Shown one piece after another: positions 18,916 through 26,429 of a stretch of 64,000 nt of DNA; position 1 is the first letter of the stretch, and the number at the start of each line of letters is the position of its first letter. Position numbers and translations under genes: made by a program. Below the pieces are notes generated by a model. That model did no database searches. It saw only the letters and a list, made by a program, of their open reading frames with translations, and was not told the DNA's origin. Source of the DNA: Cylindrospermum stagnale PCC 7417 (lineage in GTDB: Bacteria; Cyanobacteriota; Cyanobacteriia; Cyanobacteriales; Nostocaceae); NCBI RefSeq assembly GCF_000317535.1, contig NC_019757.1:1959001-2023000 (forward strand), in the 5' to 3' direction.

Positions 18916-20646
18916 ATGCGTATTGTTGCCAAAACTAAGCGGGTTGTCTTCGCTGTCTTCTCTCTTAGCGTTCTCCTTTATAGCCAAGTTGTATCAGCTA
19001 CTATCACTCCATCCCTACGCAGCAAAAAGGGGATGGTGGTTTCGGCCCATCCCCTAGCAAGTGATGCGGGTATTTTGATGTTAACTAAAGGTGGTAATGC
19101 GGTAGATGCAGCAGTGGCTACAACTTTTGCGATTTCTGTTGTTGAACCTTTTTCGGCGGGTATCGGTGGCGGTGGTTTTTTGCTGCTGCATTCTGGGAAA
19201 AGTGGGGAAATTAAAGCGTTGGATTTTCGGGAACGCGCACCGCTGAAGGCTACAAGAAATATGTATCTGGATGCTGGGGGTAAGGTGCGTCCAAATGCTA
19301 GTGTAAATGGTTATTTGGCTGTAGCAACTCCGGGGACTGTGGCGGGTTTGGCTGAAGTTCATCGCCGCTATGGTAAGTTATCGTGGAGTGAGGTGGTGAA
19401 ACCTGCGATCGCACTCGCTAAAGATGGTTTTATCCTCAGCCCTCAGACTACATGGCGTTCTCTGTCAGCTTACGAGAACCGTAAACAGCCAATTCTCGAC
19501 AATTCAGCAGCAAGGGATATTTTCACTCGCAACGGCGAATTTTATCAACCAGGGGAAAAATTAATACAGCGGGATTTAGCTAAAACTCTCACCTCTATCT
19601 CCCAAAATCCCCAAAGTTTCTACACTGGAAGTATAGCGAGTGCGATCGCATCTGACATGGCTAAAAACGGCGGTTTAATTACCCTCGCAGACTTAAAAGC
19701 CTACAAACCCATTTGGCGTACACCCGTTTGCGGCAACTTCCGCCAAGCTAAAATTTGTTCAATGCCCCCACCATCATCAGGAGGCGTTCACCTATTGCAG
19801 ATGTTGAATATCATCGGTGACGCCGATTTGAAATCTTGGGGATGGCATCACCCCGACGCTATACATTTAATGGTAGAAGCAATGAAGATTGCATATAGCG
19901 ATCGCGCCAAATATTTAGGTGATCCCGATTTTGTCAAAGTCCCAGTAGAACAACTCGTCAGCCCAGCCTACGCCAAAAAACGCCGTCAAGAAATTAATCT
20001 GCAAGTAGCGAAACCTGCAACTGAAATCAAACCAGGACTCGATACAACCAAAAATTCCAAAGAATCCTCAGAAACCAGTCATCTCACAGTTGTCGATGAA
20101 CAACGCAACGCCGTAAGTTTGACTTTCACGATTAACCTCGGCTTTGGTGCTGGTGTGGTTTCACCAGGAACGGGGATTGTTCTCAACAACGAGATGGATG
20201 ATTTTGCAGCAGCACCGGGAGTTCCTAACGCCTTTGGTTTGGTGGGTAACGAAGCAAACAGCATCGCCCCTCTGAAAACGCCCCTATCCAGCATGACTCC
20301 GACAATTATCACCGAAAATGACCGGCTGCGGATGGTAGTGGGCGCACCAGGCGGTAGCACCATTATCACCCAAGTATTGCAAGTGATTTTGCATGTCTTG
20401 GAATACAAAATGGATGTGGGTGCAGCCGTATCAGTCCCACGCATACATCACCAGTGGCTACCAGATGAGTTACGTGTGGAACCTTGGGGAATGGATGCTC
20501 TAACTCTGCAAGACTTACGCCGGCGCGGACACAAAATTCAGGAAACTCAGCCTTGGGGCAATGCAAATGCGATCATTGTCACAGGTGATGATACCCTAGA
20601 AGGAGCGGTTGATCCTCGTGGTGAGGGTTCCCCTAGAAGCTACTGA
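18916..20646 (+). CDS. ggt: Gamma-glutamyltransferase (glutathione hydrolase)
   Basis: The 576-residue precursor has a signal peptide (about 1-28) and the full Ntn-hydrolase layout. The autocleavage and nucleophile threonine is T387 in ETSHLTVVDEQ, which separates the large and small subunits. The small subunit carries GTGIVLNNEMDDF and the oxyanion loop PLSSMTPTI. It hydrolyses or transfers the gamma-glutamyl group of glutathione in the periplasm. Two kilobases upstream in the same direction is a periplasmic phytochelatin synthase that also degrades glutathione. The 3' end overlaps the end of a convergent small gene by 7 bp. Confidence 0.96.
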   Translation: MRIVAKTKRVVFAVFSLSVLLYSQVVSATITPSLRSKKGMVVSAHPLASDAGILMLTKGGNAVDAAVATTFAISVVEPFSAGIGGGGFLLLHSGKSGEIKALDFRERAPLKATRNMYLDAGGKVRPNASVNGYLAVATPGTVAGLAEVHRRYGKLSWSEVVKPAIALAKDGFILSPQTTWRSLSAYENRKQPILDNSAARDIFTRNGEFYQPGEKLIQRDLAKTLTSISQNPQSFYTGSIASAIASDMAKNGGLITLADLKAYKPIWRTPVCGNFRQAKICSMPPPSSGGVHLLQMLNIIGDADLKSWGWHHPDAIHLMVEAMKIAYSDRAKYLGDPDFVKVPVEQLVSPAYAKKRRQEINLQVAKPATEIKPGLDTTKNSKESSETSHLTVVDEQRNAVSLTFTINLGFGAGVVSPGTGIVLNNEMDDFAAAPGVPNAFGLVGNEANSIAPLKTPLSSMTPTIITENDRLRMVVGAPGGSTIITQVLQVILHVLEYKMDVGAAVSVPRIHHQWLPDELRVEPWGMDALTLQDLRRRGHKIQETQPWGNANAIIVTGDDTLEGAVDPRGEGSPRSY

Positions 20647-20900
20647 TTTTGAATTGTTGACTCGGCAAAGCTGCTAGCAAACTCATTGGCCCGTGCGCTA
20701 GGAACTAATGTCCAGCCTGCTTTCAACAGTTTTTGATAAGTTGCCCAACCTTTAGAACCGCCAGGAATTTGATAATCTGGGACTGAAAAATGCGGAAAAG
20801 CCGTGTAGGGACGCCAAGGTTGGCTGGGTGCAGTCTGCAAATGCAAGACTTTTGCCCCATCGCCGCCAGACTTAGATAACCAGCACATTTGTCGATGCAT
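20640..20900 (-). CDS. Small conserved cyanobacterial protein, function unknown
   Basis: I do not recognise a function. The 86-residue protein starts MHRQMCWLSKSGGDGAKVLHLQTAPSQPWRPYTAFPHFSVPDYQIPGGSKGWATYQKLLKAGWTLV. It is rich in aromatic and Pro residues, which suggests a small folded domain; the C-terminal 20 residues look disordered. There is no membrane segment. It is convergent with ggt and overlaps its stop codon by 7 bp. The codon use and composition look protein-like over the whole length, so I regard it as real. Confidence 0.65.
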   Translation of the reverse strand: MHRQMCWLSKSGGDGAKVLHLQTAPSQPWRPYTAFPHFSVPDYQIPGGSKGWATYQKLLKAGWTLVPSARANEFASSFAESTIQNQ

Positions 20901-21267
20901 GGTAAACTCCTATGGGTTTAGCTTATGTTGCATAATGACAGGCTTTTGTCAAGACCTGCCTCATTCTTGTGGGGTAGTTTTTGCCTAAAATGTTAGGCTA
21001 TGGAAATTTGATACTATTGATGCCAGTAAATTACTTAAAAATGCAGACTCCTCTGGTCAGATGTCCGTCAGATAGGAAGATAAACAGAAGAATGTTTGTC
21101 CCTGATATTTTGTTTTGTGTCGATATCCTTCTTATGATATCTACGGTTTTTACAACTGTATGTAACAATAACTACTATTGTGTGAGATAGTACAGGACTG
21201 GGCGATTTGGTTTCCTGGTTACACAGACGCGGAGTTCTAAAACTAGCTACTAAATCCGCGTCTGTAG
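20901..21267. other. Intergenic region with an 11-bp inverted repeat
   Basis: ACAGACGCGGA at 21223-21233 and TCCGCGTCTGT at 21255-21265 form a perfect inverted repeat with a 21-nt loop. It abuts the 3' end of the DUF1802 gene and could end its transcript. The left part (20901-21200) shows no convincing gene. Confidence 0.5.
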
Positions 21268-21858
21268 TCATAGGGATGAAGCGTATAACTTATCGCCAAC
21301 AATGCCGCGAATTGCCTCTACTAGCTGGGTGTAAGCAGAATCAGACAAAACAGGTTTTGCTGCTTTTAAAGAAATTTCCTGAGCTAAATCAATCCATGAC
21401 TTACAACCACCGTATTGAGAGAGATAGGGAATTTCTGGGGCTTGGGGTAGGGTGTAAGTCCGCAGCAGGAGGATATACAGGGGTTGGCGTGGTTTCCATT
21501 TTAAGCGATCGCTAATAAAATGCTCATTCCAAATGTGGAAGGGAAGTAAATCACTGACAATCGACTCATCAGCCACTGGTAAAATATCAGTAATCTCTGC
21601 CCAACTGCCGATGCGAACAGTTTCTGGATGCCAGCCTGAAGTTACAGGATAGACAAGATTCGCATACTCAGCTTTCAGCATAAAAGCTTGCTGATGTTCA
21701 TAAGTGGGATAAAGCAAAATCTGATTATAGGCAACTTGGAAACGTCCATGATGTTCGTGGATACCACCTTTACGCAGCAGCATAATCGTTTGTCCGCATT
21801 CCAAAGCATTTACGGCAACTGCCCATTCTTTCAGCGCGTGGATAGTGGTTGTTAGCAT
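21268..21858 (-). CDS. DUF1802-family protein
   Basis: The 196-residue soluble protein opens IHALKEWAVAVNALECGQTIMLLRKGGIHEHHGRF, the family signature. It continues with LLYPTYEHQQAFML and the WNEHFISDRLKWKPRQPLYILLLRTY block. DUF1802 proteins occur in cyanobacteria and some other bacteria and have no demonstrated role. It stands alone, with no coupled neighbour. There is no signal peptide or membrane segment. Confidence 0.85.
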   Translation of the reverse strand: MLTTTIHALKEWAVAVNALECGQTIMLLRKGGIHEHHGRFQVAYNQILLYPTYEHQQAFMLKAEYANLVYPVTSGWHPETVRIGSWAEITDILPVADESIVSDLLPFHIWNEHFISDRLKWKPRQPLYILLLRTYTLPQAPEIPYLSQYGGCKSWIDLAQEISLKAAKPVLSDSAYTQLVEAIRGIVGDKLYASSL

Positions 21859-22308
21859 AGGTGCTTATCTGCGTTTTTACTATCGGCTAATATCATCTGT
21901 ATTGATTCACTTCTTCTCTATCTCTGCCTAATGATAGAGAAATATCAATCTCTTTTATTTAATACAATAATTCTGCCTGCTTTGATTTTTGCAATCAAAA
22001 TAAACATTTTAAAATGCCTACCATGAATTTATGTTTCCAGCCTATATCTAAGGCATTAAAACAATGCCTGTTTTCCGGCAAAACAAGTATTCATAATTAC
22101 ATATTTTTTTCACCTGAGACTATGCTTTAGACAGACGCTTCGGGAAGTAAAGCGATCTAAGTTTGATAAATGAACCGCCAACATTAAGTTCAACATTTCT
22201 GATTGACATAATTAATTGTAGTTCAGAAATGGAGCTAAACTTTCCCCCAAGTTTGGCAAGTTACTGAGGAATTTAAAAATCTTTTAGCTTCAAAATTAGG
22301 AGGCGCTA
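21859..22308. other. AT-rich intergenic region between divergent genes
   Basis: About 450 bp carry the promoters of the DUF1802 gene (leftward) and the GTQQ-repeat gene (rightward). No ORF, hairpin with T-run, or RNA gene was recognised. Confidence 0.4.
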
Positions 22309-22749
22309 ATGAGCGGAAACAATAGTCAGAATTTGTTCAAAATCCTTGCTAGCCTCGTGGGAGTTGCTAGTACCAGCGCTTTACTCATTCTCCCAGTATT
22401 AGCTTTACCAAATTCCAGTTCTCGGAGTATTAAAACTAGCGAAGTCCCTGCAAGTGGAAGGTTATACACCCAAACAAGGCAACCCATAGATACTACCACC
22501 CCAAGAACACAGCAATTGCCAAATAACCGCACTATTAGAACGCAGCAATACCCAGATACGACTACTCCCGGAACACAGCAAGCTCCCGGAACACAGCAAT
22601 ACCCAGATACGACTACTCCCGGAACGCAGCAATACCCAGATACTACCACTCCCGGAACACAGCAAACTCCTGGAACGCAGCAAGACCAAGGTGTTAACAA
22701 CAGAAGACAAAGACAAAATACTGGGCAAGGAGTCAGAGGACTGTGGTAA
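22309..22749 (+). CDS. Secreted low-complexity protein with PDTTTPGTQQ repeats
   Basis: AGGAGG lies 5 bp before the ATG, so the gene is very likely translated. The 146-residue product has an N-terminal hydrophobic signal (about 10-33, ending PVLALP). A Ser/Thr/Gln/Pro-rich region follows, with about five imperfect copies of a GTQQ-(Y/A/T)-P-DTTTP unit (roughly residues 70-125), and a basic tail NNRRQRQNTGQGVRG. At DNA level the repeats are 24-36 bp and nearly identical, so copy number is prone to change. No enzymatic motif is present. A periplasmic or surface spacer/linker role is possible, but there is no direct evidence. Confidence 0.75.
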   Translation: MSGNNSQNLFKILASLVGVASTSALLILPVLALPNSSSRSIKTSEVPASGRLYTQTRQPIDTTTPRTQQLPNNRTIRTQQYPDTTTPGTQQAPGTQQYPDTTTPGTQQYPDTTTPGTQQTPGTQQDQGVNNRRQRQNTGQGVRGLW

Positions 22750-23143
22750 ATTACTTGATAATTTTCTAGTTCTCTACACACTGGCAAGCTTGTTAACCTT
22801 GCTAACTCCGGTTGGATAATTTAAAAAGTTGGCTGCTACCAATAAGCGGGCCGGTAGGAACAAAAAACTGCACTGTCAATTGATGAGATGTATACGGCAG
22901 CAAATCGTGATCATGTTCTTTCTCTCCATATCGAAGCTACTCCTGGCAACTAGCGGTGAGACTGCACTATTTGTCAGGAGTAATTTTTACAAAAACTAAC
23001 CTAAAGATATACTTTGCCAAAATTGCTAATCTACTTGAACAATAAAGATAACTGTGTAAACAAATTTGAAATAGTCTAAAACCCTCTGGCATGAGTGAAA
23101 TAGTGCCTAATGCCAACAACAAATATTTACGCCTACCTACTTA
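22750..23143. other. Intergenic region, no gene seen
   Basis: About 390 bp upstream of the L,D-transpeptidase gene hold no supported ORF. No strong hairpin or recognisable regulatory motif was found. Confidence 0.4.
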
Positions 23144-23803
23144 ATGATTAATATGCTCAAGCGATCAATTAACTCTGTTATTTTCATTTGTGCATTTGGG
23201 TTGTTATATTGTAGTGGACAAATATCATTAGCTGATAATCTAGAAACCGTCTCTCCACCTTCTCTTGTAGGCAAGAAGACTAGAAGTTTAGGTCAGAGGA
23301 TAATTTTTACAGATTATGTCAAAAGTCAGGTTGATTCAAAAGTTGTTAATCATACTTTATCTAATAATTCCGAAACTAAAATAAGTATTTATATTGAGGA
23401 TTTAATTGCTCAACCTACTGAAATAAAAATCAGTTTGAAACGCCGCCGCTTAACTCTCTATCGAGGGAAAAGTCGAATTAAAAGTTATCCTATTGCAGTA
23501 GGCCGTCGAGGCTGGGAAACCCCAATCGGTAATTTCCAAGTTCTGGAAATGTTGAAAAATCCTACTTGGATACATCCGATTACTGGTAAAGCTATTGCAG
23601 GAGGAAAACCGCAAAATCCTCTTGGTAACTACTGGATTGGATTTTGGACAAACGGTCACAATTGGGTTGGTTTTCATGGTACCCCCAATCCTGAGTCAGT
23701 AGGCAAAGCAGTTTCACATGGTTGTATTCGGATGTACAACAAAGATATTAAGGAATTATTCCATCAGGTGAGTCCCGGAACACCAGTTACTGTAGTGCGA
23801 TAG
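23144..23803 (+). CDS. L,D-transpeptidase (YkuD domain)
   Basis: The 219-residue protein has a signal peptide (about 5-30, ending QISLA) and a C-terminal YkuD domain starting near residue 93 (IKISLKRRRLTLYRG). The catalytic motif is complete: His178 in GFHGTPNPESVG and SHGC with Cys194 in VSHGCIRMYNKD. These periplasmic enzymes make 3-3 peptidoglycan cross-links or attach proteins to the wall. Start is ambiguous between the ATGs at 23144 and 23153; neither has a strong ribosome site. No LysM domain is present. Next downstream gene is an aldo/keto reductase 59 bp away, probably unrelated. Confidence 0.92.
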   Translation: MINMLKRSINSVIFICAFGLLYCSGQISLADNLETVSPPSLVGKKTRSLGQRIIFTDYVKSQVDSKVVNHTLSNNSETKISIYIEDLIAQPTEIKISLKRRRLTLYRGKSRIKSYPIAVGRRGWETPIGNFQVLEMLKNPTWIHPITGKAIAGGKPQNPLGNYWIGFWTNGHNWVGFHGTPNPESVGKAVSHGCIRMYNKDIKELFHQVSPGTPVTVVR

Positions 23804-23862
23804 CAACAGCTATTTACCTCAGATGGATAATATGAAGAGGTATTCTCAACCAGGTTTTAAAG

Positions 23863-24825
23863 ATGTTCAAGCGAACACTGGGTACATCAACCGTGCAAAT
23901 CACCCCCATTCTGATGGGGACTTGGCAAGCTGGGAAAAGGATGTGGGTGGGAATTGAGGATGCTGACTCGATTAAAACTATCCGTGCAGCTTATGAAGCT
24001 GGAATCACTACTATTGATACGGCTGAAGTTTATGGTGAGGGTCACTCTGAGCAGATTGTAGCTGAAGCTGTATCTGATGTGCGCGATCGCGTGGAGTATG
24101 CCACGAAAGTTTTTGCCAACCATCTCAAGTATAATCAAGTGATTGAAGCTTGTGAGCGCTCCTTAAAAAACCTCAAAACCGACTACATCGACCTTTACCA
24201 AATTCATTGGCCCTCTGGCAGTTTCAACAGTGAAATAGTCTCAATTGAAGAGACTATGAACGCTCTGAATCACCTCAAACAGCAAGGAAAAATTCGGGCG
24301 ATTGGTGTTTCTAACTTTTCTAGCGTCCAACTAGCAGAAGCCGCCAAGTATGGACGAATTGATAGTTTACAACCACCTTATTCTTTATTTTGGCGGCAGG
24401 TAGAAAAGGATGCCATGCCTTATTGTATCGAAAACAATATTTCTATTCTCGCTTATTCTTCTTTAGCCCAGGGATTGTTAACCGGGAAATTTGCTCCTGG
24501 ACATAAATTTGAACCCGAAGATAACCGGTCTAAAAATAAGCTATTTCAAGGTGAAAACTTTGAACGTGCCCAACAAGCTTTAGATAAACTGCGCCCCATA
24601 GCCGATCGCCACAATTGTAACCTGGCTCAGTTAGCGATCGCTTGGTTAATTGCCCAACCCCAAACTCAGGCTATCACTGGGGCGCGTTATCCCGAACAAG
24701 CAACAGCCAACGCCCAAGCCGCTGAAGTTAAACTATCTGCCGCCGAAGTTGCCGAAATTGATCGTATTGGACGCATTGTTACAGACCATCTCGACGATAA
24801 CCCGCTGATGTGGAGTTGGGAATAA
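23863..24825 (+). CDS. Aldo/keto reductase
   Basis: This 320-residue TIM-barrel oxidoreductase shows the catalytic tetrad Asp52 and Tyr57 (TTIDTAEVYGEGHSE), Lys82 (YATKVF) and His115 (LYQIHWP). The NADPH-binding C-terminal segment TQAITGARYPEQATANAQA is present. It is of the YccK/AKR11-like soluble type that reduces aldehydes or quinones with NADPH. Substrate cannot be read from sequence. The right flank of the gene is followed within about 90 bp by the left end of a TnpB element. Confidence 0.92.
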   Translation: MFKRTLGTSTVQITPILMGTWQAGKRMWVGIEDADSIKTIRAAYEAGITTIDTAEVYGEGHSEQIVAEAVSDVRDRVEYATKVFANHLKYNQVIEACERSLKNLKTDYIDLYQIHWPSGSFNSEIVSIEETMNALNHLKQQGKIRAIGVSNFSSVQLAEAAKYGRIDSLQPPYSLFWRQVEKDAMPYCIENNISILAYSSLAQGLLTGKFAPGHKFEPEDNRSKNKLFQGENFERAQQALDKLRPIADRHNCNLAQLAIAWLIAQPQTQAITGARYPEQATANAQAAEVKLSAAEVAEIDRIGRIVTDHLDDNPLMWSWE

Positions 24826-24923
24826 ACTGTAAAAATCTGGCAGTATCCACCTTTTATAAGATAACTCGGTATGCGTAAAACTCAGTGGCTTCAGAGAAAG
24901 AGATATAAGCGACACGGGCGACT

Positions 24924-25073
24924 TTAGTCGCATTGAATCTTTCTAGGCTCCGGTAACATATCGATTAAGTCTTCTACTATTTGAGTAACAGTTTTATCTT
25001 TCTCAACTGCTAATAAACGTAGTTTATGCAACCGACGCTCACTAATCCTAATATGTAATTCTTTTTTTGCCAT
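24924..25073 (-). CDS. Small ribbon-helix-helix-like protein, divergent from tnpB
   Basis: This 49-codon gene encodes MAKKELHIRISERRLHKLRL, then LAVEKDKTVTQIVEDLIDML and a short tail PEPRKIQCD. The pattern (a short strand ELHIRI followed by two amphipathic helices) is that of Arc/CopG-type ribbon-helix-helix DNA-binding proteins. It is divergent from tnpB with an 84-bp gap, so it may control tnpB expression or guide-RNA output, or recognise the element end. Its 3' end covers the left-end hairpin of the element. It is short, but the fold signature and position make it credible. Confidence 0.65.
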   Translation of the reverse strand: MAKKELHIRISERRLHKLRLLAVEKDKTVTQIVEDLIDMLPEPRKIQCD

Positions 25074-25157
25074 GATTGAGACACAATAGCGACACATATA
25101 TGTTAGTATCTAAATAGGTCGTAAACAAGTAGTAGTTTAGAAACAAAAGGAAAAACT

Positions 25158-26429
25158 GTGATAGTTCTGGAATACAAGGTTAAAGGCAAACAAACTCAAT
25201 GTAATGCAATAGATGATGCCATTCGTACTACTCAATTCATTCGCAATAAAGCGATAAGATATTGGATGGATGCTCCACATGAGTTAAAAGTTGATAGGTT
25301 TGCGCTTAACAAGTATTCAACCGAACTAAGAAAAGAATTTCACTTTGTCGCCGAACTAAATTCTATGGCAGTCCAATCTGCTGCTGAACGTGGATGGTCT
25401 GCTATATCTCGTTTTTACGATAACTGTAAATCAAATAAACCTGGGAAAAAGGGGTTGCCAAAATTTCAAAAAGATTGCCGTTCGGTTGAATATAAAACAT
25501 CAGGGTGGAAGCTTCATCCAACAAAAAGACGTATCGCTTTTACCGATAAAAAAGGTATTGGCGAATTAAAACTTTTGGGTAAGTGGGACATTCAATCCTA
25601 CAGCATCAAAGATATTAAGAGAGTACGCCTAATACGTCGTGCTGATGGTTACTACGCTCAGTTTTGTGTCGGTATTAATGTCAAAGATATTCAACCAAAA
25701 ACGGGTAGCGATATAGGTTTAGATGTTGGTATTGAGAGTTTTTACGCTGACTCAAACGGATACCAAGAACCCAACCCTAAGTTTTTGAGAAAAGCTGAAT
25801 CTAAAATTAAGCACTCTCAAAGACAAATTTTCCAAAAAGTCAAAGGTTCTAGCGGAAGAAGAAAAGCTAGAAAACTTTACGCTAAAAAACACTTAAAAGT
25901 AAGTAGGCAACGGAATGAACACGCTAAGAGAATAGCGCGTAACGTATGCAGGTCTAACGACGTTGTAGCCTATGTAGGCGCTTCGCCGTGCCGAAGGCTA
26001 GATTTAAGAGTTTCCAATATGGTTAAAAATCATTGTTTAGCAAAATCAATTAGTGACGCTAGTTGGTATTTGTTTAGGCAATGGATAGAATATTTTGCTG
26101 CTAAATTTGACAAATTAGCTATACCTGTGACACCTCAGTACACTAGTCAAAAGTGTAGCAGTTGTGGCGTAATTGTTAAAAAATCTCTATCAACCCGCAC
26201 TCACGTTTGTAGTTGTGGATGCGAGTTACATAGAGATACAAACGCAGCAATAAATATTCTTAATCTTGCAAAAGCTAGGGAAGGGCATTCCCGAAGTAAC
26301 GCTAATGGACTAGTAACCTCTACTTTGCTTGGTGAAAACCTGGTAGAGCAAGTAACTAGGGTGAAGTTAGAATCGAGCGTGTCTTTAGACCTGAGAGTGT
26401 CAATTTCCTTGCTTCCCATAATCCCGTAG
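25158..26429 (+). CDS. tnpB: TnpB RNA-guided nuclease homologue with interrupted RuvC-II motif
   Basis: The 423-residue protein has the TnpB N-terminal domain (MIVLEYKVKGKQTQ, then IRTTQFIRNKAIRYW) and a RuvC-I motif GLDVGIESF with Asp189. The zinc ribbon is C333-x2-C336 with C351/C353, and RuvC-III is HRDTNAAINIL with Asp360. The RuvC-II segment normally reads YEDLRVSNM. Here it reads YV-GASPCRRL-DLRVSNM because of a 24-bp in-frame insert at 25977-26000, and no Glu is present at the catalytic place. DNA cleavage should therefore be lost or impaired, while RNA and DNA binding may remain. The last nine codons extend past the element end into the neighbouring mlaD gene on the opposite strand. 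Confidence 0.9.
   Translation: MIVLEYKVKGKQTQCNAIDDAIRTTQFIRNKAIRYWMDAPHELKVDRFALNKYSTELRKEFHFVAELNSMAVQSAAERGWSAISRFYDNCKSNKPGKKGLPKFQKDCRSVEYKTSGWKLHPTKRRIAFTDKKGIGELKLLGKWDIQSYSIKDIKRVRLIRRADGYYAQFCVGINVKDIQPKTGSDIGLDVGIESFYADSNGYQEPNPKFLRKAESKIKHSQRQIFQKVKGSSGRRKARKLYAKKHLKVSRQRNEHAKRIARNVCRSNDVVAYVGASPCRRLDLRVSNMVKNHCLAKSISDASWYLFRQWIEYFAAKFDKLAIPVTPQYTSQKCSSCGVIVKKSLSTRTHVCSCGCELHRDTNAAINILNLAKAREGHSRSNANGLVTSTLLGENLVEQVTRVKLESSVSLDLRVSISLLPIIP
25977..26000. repeat. 24-bp palindromic small dispersed repeat inserted in tnpB
   Basis: GGCGCTTCGCCGTGCCGAAGGC plus TA is flanked by TA on its left (25975-25976), giving a 2-bp direct repeat. The core CTTCG...CGAAG is an imperfect hairpin. Removing the 24 bp restores the ungapped TnpB reading frame (AYVDLRVSNM). 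Its size and structure match the 21-27 bp small dispersed repeats described in Nostoc genomes. Confidence 0.7.

Larger units (their letters stand above)
24918..26403 (+). mobile_element. TnpB-only IS200/IS605-type element with divergent RHH gene
   Basis: The element holds tnpB and a short divergent ribbon-helix-helix gene but no tnpA. The left boundary is set at the perfect hairpin GCGAC-TTTA-GTCGC (24918-24931), which resembles the subterminal hairpins of IS200/IS605 left ends. The true cut site may be tens of bases further left. The right end is taken as GAGAGTGTCAA, with terminal TCAA at 26400-26403, the right-end cleavage motif known for this family. A second element in the window ends with a similar GAGAATGTCAA (36796-36806). 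Without a resident tnpA it could move only in trans. Confidence 0.7.

Noticed and set aside
20981-21190. 69-codon plus-strand frame between the small unknown gene and DUF1802
   Set aside because: No ribosome site and AT-driven composition; not protein-like.
22326-22787. Cys/Val-rich frame opposite the GTQQ-repeat gene
   Set aside because: It is an antisense shadow of the repeat coding region; the plus-strand frame has the strong AGGAGG site and a signal peptide.
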